Source: Spirogloea muscicola (taxonomy: Eukaryota; Streptophyta; Zygnematophyceae; Spirogloeales; Spirogloeaceae). From it: a stretch of 27,220 nt of DNA. Shown piece after piece: positions 19,923-27,220 of the stretch. The stretch is from assembly GCA_009602725.1 (NCBI GenBank), contig WELB01000287.1, forward strand, positions 33,043-60,262. Direction: 5' to 3'. The notes beneath the pieces are model-generated. The model saw only the letters and a list, made by a program, of their open reading frames with translations, had not been told where the DNA came from and did no database searches. Every line of letters begins with the position of its first letter. Positions within the stretch are counted from its first letter, which is position 1. Position numbers and translations under genes: made by a program.

Positions 19923-22900
19923 ATGAGCACCGCAGCGGCGGGTCTGCGGCAGCGGCCTGCGCCCGGCGCTGCCGCCGACGACGAGGTGGCCCAGAGGCTT
20001 CGTCGCTCTGGCACCATTGGCGTGTTGATAGTGTCCTCCGTAGTGGTCCTGGGACCTGTCCACCATTGAGGCCTGCGCCGCTCGGCGTGGCTGCAGATGG
20101 CCGAGCTCGTGGCGCCGCCGAGTGCAAGCCAGCGGCGCCTGCCGCGCTTCTTCGCCATCGCGAGCGGCTAATTTGTCGGCGACCAGCTGTGGAAGGCGCG
20201 CGGACTTGGGGCCGCCATACTCGCCCCCCCAGTCGGCAAAATCAGCGAGCAGTCCAAGCTTTAAAATGAGACGTTCAAGCGCAGTGTCGCTTTCGCAGCT
20301 CCAGCGCTACCTGGCTGCACAGTATTGCAGCTTAGAGGAGTCGTCTCTGCATTGGGTGCTGACTTGACTCGAGGTATGGTGATCGATTGGGCTGTACAAT
20401 ATGGGCTACCTGCACGGTACACAAATGCACGATCAACGGGGAGGCATTGACTAGACGGCTGACAAAAATATCTCCATGCTCCCTGCCTGATGTGGCCGAA
20501 GGTATCAAGGTGTTGATGTCATACACGTCGCGGGACTTCACCACTGCCATGACACAGAGGGACAAGGACGCATTCTACTTCTCGGTCGGGAAGTACCTTG
20601 TCATTGTCCTCGTCGCTACGCCGCTGTTTGCCTTGTACGACTATATGAAGGTGACTACGCCATTACGTCTTTCTGCTCTGTGCAGTCCAACTTGATTGAC
20701 CTGAGACCCTCTTCGTTCTGATGCTAGTCTCGGTGGAAAAAGAGTGAGACAGCAGTCTTGTCAATGAAAATCTGCACTGCTTCAATCGCTGCAGGGCGTT
20801 TTGGTCCTGCAGTGGAGGGTGTGGCTGATGGATTCTATCTTGGTGCAATATTTTGGCGAGTCCAAAGAATGCAAAAGCGAGTCCCACAGCTGCCACTCCC
20901 TGCTTACCAAGCAGCATGCTGAACGCTAGAATCTCCATCCAACAGACCTGCACAAGCAGCTACAAGCTGGTCGAAGATCTGACAATATTTTGTCACTCTC
21001 TATTTGGTGAAGCCAATAGGGCCTACTTTGAGGTCAAGATAAATGGGAAGATCGACAACCCTGACCAACGCAGCTGTGAGGACACCTCCAACTTCGTGCG
21101 TACAATTGTTAGCCTCTTCATGATCCTTGCTGACAAGGTCTTGAGCTTGACAGCATTTGGTGGGGTGCTCTGGTGAGCACAGCCTCGTGCTGCATACAGT
21201 TCTTCTCAGCTGCATTCAAGCTCCAGGTTATGCCTTCAGGGCATGCAGGCGTGCTGACAAAGCAGCAACATGTGTCATCTATAATGTCAACTTGCAGAAA
21301 TTAGATGTAATTTGGTATTGCAGCTCTTTGTGGGGTTGGGAAAATGCGAGTGTCGACAGGATGATAACATTTTTCAGACTGCAAGAGCATGCTGTTTGCC
21401 AACCATCTATTCTTGCTTTAGGAGGTCAATTTCTCCAAACCTTGTTTACTTCATCATGGCCTACTCCGGCCTGGGGACGTTTATGACAATCCAGCTGTTC
21501 GGCCTGAAGCTGATGAGTCTGTAGTTTGAGGTGAACACAGCATGTGCTTCAGGTCAGAATGCATGAAGCAAGGGGTTATGTCCCTGGCGAAGTACAGATT
21601 CCTGTGCTCCGAAACCCTCATTCCAGCAAAGCGAAAGCCTGCCAGTCAGTCCTCCCGTCTCTGCTTTCCATCTTGACACAAGGACTCACGTTGTTGTCAC
21701 AGCGTTTCCAATGTGAAGCAGACCTCCGGTATTCGATTGTTCGCGTGCGCGACAGTGCTGAGTCAATCGCTTTCTACCGTGGCGAGCCCAGAGAGATGGC
21801 ATGTGTCAATGTGAGCTGCACAATGTCCTTGCAACTGTGTGGGCATGTCAATGTTGATGAATGGTTAGAGTGTGTAGTTCCTCTGCAGGGTCAGCTGACA
21901 TTGTCTACATGTCCTCAATCTGGAGGCCTGCCTCTGACTTCCTCAACGTTGCAGCCCACCTTCCTGAGTTGCTAGGCTTTGCTTGATTCAGCGCTTCTTG
22001 AGCCTGTTGGTGAAAATTACGTGGGAGCGCCTACTGTGGCACCGCCATTTGGGCCTTTTCATTAGTCTCTATGACCACGCGACGATTGTGGTCCCGTCCC
22101 TGATGATAGCCCGGCAGTATTTTGCAGGCGAGGTAATCCTCCCGCCGAAGCACAGCAAGCAAAGGGCAATAGATAGACTGTTTTCAAGTCTGGAAATGGC
22201 AGGCATGTCTTTCTCCCCTCGTTGGAATAACCTCTCTGGTCCTGCAAGATGGCATGACAGGTGATATCAAGCCTCGTTGAATTCATGCAGCTGTCGCAGC
22301 CCAACTCAATCCAATTTATTGGGCTCGTCTGACATTGCAGTTGCTGCTAAGTCAGGTGGAGTTTGGCGTGGTGACCCAGACTCGCTATGCCTTTACTACC
22401 ATCCTGCATCCACTCATGGTCTTTGCCACCAAGTTTGAGGATCTCAGGTCAAAGCCTACAAGAGCTAATACAAGCTCTTCTTCTCTTTAGAGTCCTTGTA
22501 TGCATCGCAATAGCACTGCATGCATGACAGTGCGCAGACAGTTGCTTCGAGTAGCTGGTTGGCCTCACCCCAATGGAGATGTTGGGATACCCCATCCTCA
22601 AGCACCCTTGTTGTCAAGGCACAAGGTCATCAGTCATACAATCACACCATCTGTACTCTTGACTGACTGACTTGCAGTTGTCTGGCAGCTAAGACGGAGC
22701 GCTAAGACGGCCTACTGCGGTCTTTGGGCTTTCAATCAGCAGACTTTGGCAGTGGCGTTGCGACAGTCTCAGTCCCAGGAAAAGCACAGTACCAACTAAG
22801 GAAGAGCCCTCAGATACGAGCAAATTGGAGCTCTCCGAAAGGGGAGGCTTAGTTGAAGATTCTGAACCTTTGCTTCATAGTGCCATTCGAGTCACTGAAG

Positions 22901-24515
22901 GTACGCAAGTTGCTGCAGAGACTCTGAACCTTTGCTTATAAAAATATTTATCTACGAAAGATACGAACAGTTTCTGTTGTGCTGTCCTGCTTGGCGCAAG
23001 TTCCAAAGACATATCTTGCTCTAGGAACGAACAACAATACGCTGGCCCTTTTGTTTCAACGGCGAGATCATGACTAGAAGCATCGTGCACCAAGAGACAG
23101 GAAAGCTGAGGAGCATGCTGACTTTGATCGACACTCTTCTTCTTGCATTGTCGAAGTAGGAAAAATTCTTCACAAACAAGCAGACACGCTCTCCCTGCAG
23201 GGCGTGTCGCTTGCGACGCCAGACCGCGGCCACATCCTATTTGAGCAGCTGACATTCTCGCTGAACAAGGGTAAGGCTTTGCTCATCATGGGCCCATCAG
23301 GATGCAGCAAATCATCGCTTCTGCGGGCCACTGCCGGACTCTGGCATGCCGGCGAGGGCGTCATTACGCTTCCGCCTGTTGAAGATGTCTTTTTCCTTCC
23401 CCAGAAGCCTTACATGCCCCAAAGATCACTCCGGACACAGGTCTCGGGCAAGCCTCCTCCTCCTCAGCCTCAGAGTTGCCATGTAGCCATACAATGCCCG
23501 TCTTGTTTAAGCATGTATGCATAAGTAATGTGAAGGCAGTGCTGGCAAGCCCAAATGACTTTTTGCCGTGCTTGAGCATCACAATGTCAACTCACATGTA
23601 TTGTGGCCTCCTTCCACAGCTGCTGTTTCCAAAAGAAGGCAAGGAGGTGAACGACAAGGAACTGCTGAATTTGCTGGTCGATGTGGCTCTTGGAACGCTG
23701 CCGAGTCGCGTGGGGGTCCTGGACGCCAAGTGCAACTGGTCCGACATGCTGAGCTCTGACGAGCAGCAGCGCATCGCATTCGCCCGTGTCGTCCTGCATG
23801 CAAGTGCCTGCAACATCCTCCACCACTTTCAGGGCTGACTACTTGGAGCACAGACTCAGCTGCTGTTGTACCTGGCAAGTTGCAGAAGTTTCAAATGACA
23901 TTGCACTCCTGGCTGGTAAATTGGCCTCGCAGTTGGCCTTGCAGCAGTAGGAGCTGGAATACGACACCCATGCAGATTGAGAATCTTCTTGTGGTGTGCA
24001 GCGGCCTGCCTTCGCATTCCTGGACGAAGCCACAAGCGCAGTGGACAGTGCAAACGAGGCGAAGCTATACAGCCTTCTGCGGCAGCATGTGAGCAGCTAC
24101 GTCAGCGTGGGCCATCGCCCGTCCCTCCTCCAGTTTCACACACAGGTAACACTGTCCCTGCGCTGCTTCCTGGCTCTTCTCAGAATTGCTTGTAGGCTGG
24201 TATGCTTTCTCCATAGTACACTGCGATCGAGGAGAGACGTTCTTCGTGTGCTACTGTCAACCTGCTCACACATATGACAACTTTCACAAGTTGCCCAGCA
24301 AAGACTCAGCACCAGCCAGAGTGTTTTTGCCCCTTTCTCATCTCAACACACTGCAATTCATACTGCAAATCAATTACCTAACTTATTAGTACCTCCTTTG
24401 AGAGTTGGGCTTTGGTACGGTCACATACGAGCAGGTGCTGCATGTCACGGAGAATGGCCGCTGGAAGCTTTGCAGCGCAGCGGAGTATCAAGTGGCCCAG
24501 TCGCGAGGTCAATAA
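19923..24515 (+). pseudogene. ABC half-transporter, copy B: tandem duplicate, multiply disabled
   Basis: Paralogue of the gene at 13508, with the same 13 exons and phases: 19923-20244, 20502-20650, 20795-20855, 21013-21172, 21425-21530, 21703-21810, 21992-22132, 22356-22447, 22678-22900, 23177-23440, 23620-23799, 24002-24145, 24435-24515. Eight internal exon lengths are identical to copy A (2-4, 6-8, 10, 12); exon 5 equals copy A minus its 4-bp duplication; exons 1, 9 and 11 differ by +12, -12 and -9. Identity is 39/50 residues in exon 2 and 44/48 in exon 12. Lesions: in-frame TGA 20067, TAA 20169 (TAC in A), TAG 21522, TAA 22703; GC instead of GT at donors 1 and 3; AA instead of AG before exon 10 (23175-23176). 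In the ATPase, Walker A is GPSGCSKSS and the signature is LSSDEQ, each losing a key glycine; Walker B (LDEATSAVD) and the H-loop remain. The four stops make a full-length product unlikely; a shorter downstream product is possible but would lack ATP-site glycines. Confidence 0.88.
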
Positions 24516-24892
24516 TTGAGCCAACTCCGGTGTGCAGGAGACCAGCTTACTGTATAGAGGACTGTTTGCTCCCGGCTGAATACATTGGGAGCTTTGGAGC
24601 TTCCTTGCCCCACCTCCGTGCTGAGGAGACCAGCACACATGCTCATAGTGCTGGGCACTTCAGTTTGTATGCAAATTATTGGATGCAGACTATTTCGGCT
24701 CGAGTGCAGAACCTGCACTCGACCCGAGTACAGAACCTGCTTCCTCAATGCGTATGTCAAGCGCTTTGCTGGACAAGCACTGTGCTGACACTTCTTGGCG
24801 CCTTCATGGCAGCCCCTTTCAATGCACATTGGCAGCAACACTGAGCATCGTTCTACATCGTCAATTTCGAGCCTCCCTCGGTCATGGCACCA

Positions 24893-25024
24893 TTGCTGAC
24901 AGCTCACTCTTGAAGAGGTCTTCACTCATGCGTTCTAAGCTCTGGGCACATCAAACCACCTTTGCTGACAGCTCACTCCTTAAGAGGTCTGCACTTATGC
25001 GTTCTAAAGTCTGGGTACATCAGA
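24893..25024. repeat. 69-bp direct repeat, two units
   Basis: Units 24893-24955 and 24962-25024 both begin TTGCTGACAGCTCACTC and continue with TAAGAGGTCT-like and ATGCGTTCTAA blocks, ending in CTGGG.ACATCA. The 3' flank of copy A has a single related stretch (CATGGCACCACTGCCAACAG, from about 18259), so the unit doubled after the ABC duplication. Confidence 0.85.
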
Positions 25025-25206
25025 TATGACAGGGACAGCTGCCAATTCAAAACTTGTTACTGTCGTGACACATGTGGCAGTTGACTGTCTGATAAATTGA
25101 ATTTAGTCACCCGTCATTTCGTGGTCGTGTCTGTCCTCAGTCTCTCTGACCTGCAGGTTTAGCTTGGAGGCTTACAGTAAGGCAGTGGAAGAGCAAGAGA
25201 CTGAAG

Positions 25207-25600
25207 ACGATAGACTCTTCCAGTAGAGGGCGATGGCTGTGATTGGCCAGCCCACAATGAACATTGTACGAAGGGGCCAGAAAAGCACTAAAGCACACAG
25301 CGACTCAAGTGGTCACTGGGTGCTCAACATCAGTAAGCAGCCGCAGGTCAGAGAAACTAGTCTCCGGTAGCAGGTCCCCTGTCTCTAGCCAGAGACTGCA
25401 GCCAAAGCGCGACCGGCACGCAGATGCACTGCGTGTGCCATTGACGTCTGCAGCGGTATTGACAGGCGCATGCGATAGACCTGGACGGGAGAGCCTGCCG
25501 CCTCAATATGGGCCAGCTCACCTTGGTGACGTCGAAAGACCACGCTGCGCGGTTGCCGGTGCAGGAGCTCGAGCCACCGAGAACTGACGAGGGCAAGAGG
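25207..25600 (-). mobile_element. LINE 3' end: ORF C terminus with complete tail
   Basis: Most complete 3' end here. Minus strand from about 25600: QGELAHIEAAGSPVQVYRMR, then LSIPLQTSMAHAVHLRAGRA and LAAVSG, matching the 12133-12489 copy. The tail follows (25380 down to 25207): TCTCTGACCTGCGGCTGCTT in minus sense, a CTTTAGTGCTTTTCTGGCCC block, the stem-loop at 25252-25234 (plus strand GGCTGTGATTGGCCAGCCC), and a CGCCCTCTACTGGAAGAGTC end. About 190 bases lie between ORF end and stem-loop end. Confidence 0.75.
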
Positions 25601-25857
25601 CTGTGTGCATGGCCAGCCCAGAACATACAACATGCAATATTGATGGAGGTATGGCGATCTTTATTTTTCAAGCCCCCATTCAGTGGTGGAGGTAGAAGTA
25701 AGGGCTGATGCGCAAAGAGCAGTGGCTGATAGGTGGCAACCCTCGAGCTTACATCTCAGGATATTGAGTATGCCGCTCAACTATCCTAAGTAGCAGCCGC
25801 AAAGAAGGAAGGAGGAAAATGCAGTAGCCCCGCCTATGTGGTGACAGGACTTTGATG

Positions 25858-26215
25858 AGTTTGGCAGTCGGTCGCTGGACCTCCTGCAGGGGCTCACGGC
25901 GGGCCATCGGTCATCGGCAGGGACAGCAAGGTGAGCTGCCCGGCTTCAAGGCCACCGGGTCGCCCAGGTGTTCTGCATGCGGCTATCCATTCCCTACCAA
26001 CGTTTCCAGGCTCACGCAGTGCACTTGCAGGCAGGCAGCGCTTCGGCATCATACCATCACCATCACTCAATACACGCTCCATGCTCCTACAACAGCCGCA
26101 AAAGTGGGCACAACCAGCATCCGGTACGAAGGCAAGTACAAATAGCCAAGTACAAACAGATGACGAGCAACAGTTTAGATGTGCATTCCTTTGGGCTGGC
26201 CTCTCCCAGCCACCA
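25858..26215 (+). mobile_element. LINE 3' end in plus orientation
   Basis: Plus-strand translation shows GQQGELPGFKATGSP, and in another frame FCMRLSIPYQRFQAHAVHLQ then AGSAS, homologous to the minus copies. At least one frameshift lies between the two parts. About 130 bases on is the tail stem-loop GGGCTGGCCTCTCCCAGCC at 26193-26211. This copy faces the one at 25207-25600, so the two ORF ends are arranged head to head. Confidence 0.7.
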
Positions 26216-26361
26216 GTTGATGTGGCCGCGCTTGCCTTTAGATGTAGGCCACCTGCTGCTGTACTTAGCAAGAGGACAGAATGCGGCTGCTGATATCACA
26301 GAATTGACTGCCAGCCAGATGCATACAGGTGTTCATGACGGAGCCAAAGGCTAGGCTTCTT

Positions 26362-26489
26362 TTTTGGGCTGGCTTTTCCAGCCCTTATCCTCAATGGGCG
26401 AGCACTTTCTTCAAGGCTAGGCAGACAGGGCGCCCTCAGAAGAAAGTGCTCGCCCACTGAGGATAAGGGCTGGAAAAGCCAGCCCAAAA
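26362..26489. repeat. 51-bp inverted repeat made of two LINE stem-loops
   Basis: The left arm 26362-26412 and right arm 26439-26489 are reverse complements at 50 of 51 positions (one ATT/ACT difference), separated by 26 bases. Each arm itself holds a small stem-loop: GGGCTGGCTTTTCCAGCCC at 26366-26384 and GGGCTGGAAAAGCCAGCCC at 26467-26485. The outer flank of each is the CTCGCCCA.TGAGGATAAGG subfamily sequence, also present at 7170-7214. Confidence 0.95.
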
Positions 26490-26556
26490 GAGAATGAACA
26501 ATACCCCCGTTTCAGCAGTAGGAAGTCAGATGACCTGAGGGGAGGAAGAGCAACCC

Positions 26557-26671
26557 CGATGCAGCGATCCCTTGCCTTCGCGGTTGACTTGCGCGCAGGC
26601 CGAGCTTTGGAGGCGGCATCCGGCTTCCGTCAGGGCGACGTCTTTCTTCTTTCTTTCCGCCGGCTAGCTAC
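26557..26671 (+). mobile_element. Short LINE ORF C-terminal fragment
   Basis: Encodes QRSLAFAVDLRAGRALEAAS then GFRQGDVF, almost the same as the end of the 12133-12489 copy. A ten-base TTCTTCTTTC-like insertion follows the DVF codons. Homology stops after GCTAGCTAC (26663-26671), the same sequence at which the 12133 copy meets its N. Confidence 0.75.
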
Positions 26672-26683
26672 TCAGACTTTCAT

Positions 26684-27220
26684 CTTCTGGTGGTGCTTGG
26701 AGTCCCGTTGGGGGCTGCTGCGCATGTGGAGCAAGTTGTGGAGTCCACCCTTTAGAACCATCTCCAGACCCTCCCGGCCCTCCCCTCCTTACAGGATGCG
26801 CAGCTTGCGGTGGCCATCCTCACCCGGTGTGTGGCCCAGCGTCCCACTTACCTGTTGCGGACTGTACCCCCCACCACGGCACTAAACGCCATCTACTCTA
26901 CCGTGGACTCCAGACTCCAACAGGCTCTTCACGGCCTGGTGGACCATCCCAATTTGTCCGCCACGCCGGCTGCCATCCTCCAGTGTACCCTTCCTACCAG
27001 CATAGGCGGCCTTGGGTGCCGTCCACTGGCTCGCCTGTCCCAAGCAGCTCACCTGGGTTGCTGGGCCCAAGTGGCCTCCACCATCTCCAGTCGCTTCATC
27101 CTGAGGGGCCAGGCTGTTTTAGCACCCGCTATAGCAGGTGTTGCAACAGGGAACCTACCCTTCCAGCTTTCCCTGACCGCAGCACTGCATGACCTCTCGC
27201 GCTCTTTACCAACACTTGCA
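26684..27220 (+). pseudogene. LINE reverse transcriptase, C-terminal half of RT domain, runs off window
   Basis: One frame of 179 codons is open to the window edge except for TAG at 26753-26755 (codon 24). It contains LLVVLGVPLG (the block after the RT catalytic core in many non-LTR elements), TYLLRTVPPTTALNAI, LPTSIGGLGCRPLARLSQAA, HLGCWAQVASTISSRF and NLPFQLSLTAALHDL. The catalytic YADD motif should lie upstream and is absent, so the copy is truncated at its 5' side at about 26672, directly against a different LINE 3' fragment. Presence of one stop in otherwise long open sequence suggests a fairly young insertion. Confidence 0.75.

Noticed and set aside
19493-20269. 258-codon plus frame over exon 1 of copy B
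   Set aside because: It is the out-of-frame counterpart of the previous shadow; it survives because composition is GC-rich, while the true frame has two stops.
19923-24515. Stop-codon reassignment to explain copy B stops
   Set aside because: TGA, TAA and TAG all occur in frame in copy B, and the same three codons end the other genes here (TAG DDA1, TGA EF-Ts, TGA copy A).
13508-24515. Copy B as a processed retrocopy
   Set aside because: All twelve introns are present at the same positions, so the duplication occurred at the DNA level.
1-27220. CRISPR array, prokaryotic operon or viral insertion
   Set aside because: Repeats here are two- to seven-unit tandems or dispersed LINE tails without regular spacers. 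All recognised genes are intron-bearing and eukaryotic, and no capsid, integrase or helicase-type motif was seen.

Overview
The window looks like nuclear DNA of a green alga or close relative. The genes carry many short GT-AG introns (one clear GC-AG), and the coding DNA is GC-rich with (GCC)n runs. The recognisable proteins are of plant type: a plant-style DDA1, an organellar EF-Ts, an ataxin-10 homologue and a plastid-type ABC transporter. Everything else is dominated by decayed non-LTR (LINE) retrotransposon pieces. Lineage is inferred from protein style only. No ribosomal RNA, tRNA, CRISPR array or prokaryotic operon was seen.

Layout. 1-1214: DDA1-like gene (+), 5' end unresolved. 1903-2210: a 153-bp tandem duplication. 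2225-2725 (-): first exon of an RluA-type pseudouridine synthase, head to head with 2744-5102 (+): eight-exon organellar elongation factor Ts; an ambiguous base (N, 2739) lies at their junction. 5103-6450: no gene recognised. 6465-7260: LINE 3' tails. 7300-8546: poly-C/N, a degenerate ~180-bp tandem repeat and one orphan membrane-type exon. 9690-9960 (-): reverse-transcriptase relic. 10535-11925 (-): ataxin-10 homologue whose 5' end meets a LINE fragment at another N (12132). 13508-17926 (+) and 19923-24515 (+): tandem duplicate ABC transporter genes (copies A and B), each with 13 exons. 24893-25024: a 69-bp repeat. 25207-27220: LINE fragments in both orientations, including a 51-bp near-perfect inverted repeat and an RT segment that runs off the window.

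The most informative part is the ABC pair. All 13 exons can be matched one to one, with the same intron phases. Copy B has four in-frame stops, a lost splice acceptor and substitutions of key glycines in Walker A and the signature motif, yet no frame-changing indel. Copy A keeps every ATPase motif but has a 4-bp TGCA duplication in exon 5, at the very codon where copy B has TAG. Copies of one LINE 3' stem-loop family lie before, between and after the two genes, so repeat-mediated unequal exchange is a plausible origin of the duplication. No new defence or biosynthetic system was found; the unusual content is gene-decay, splicing and retroelement structure.
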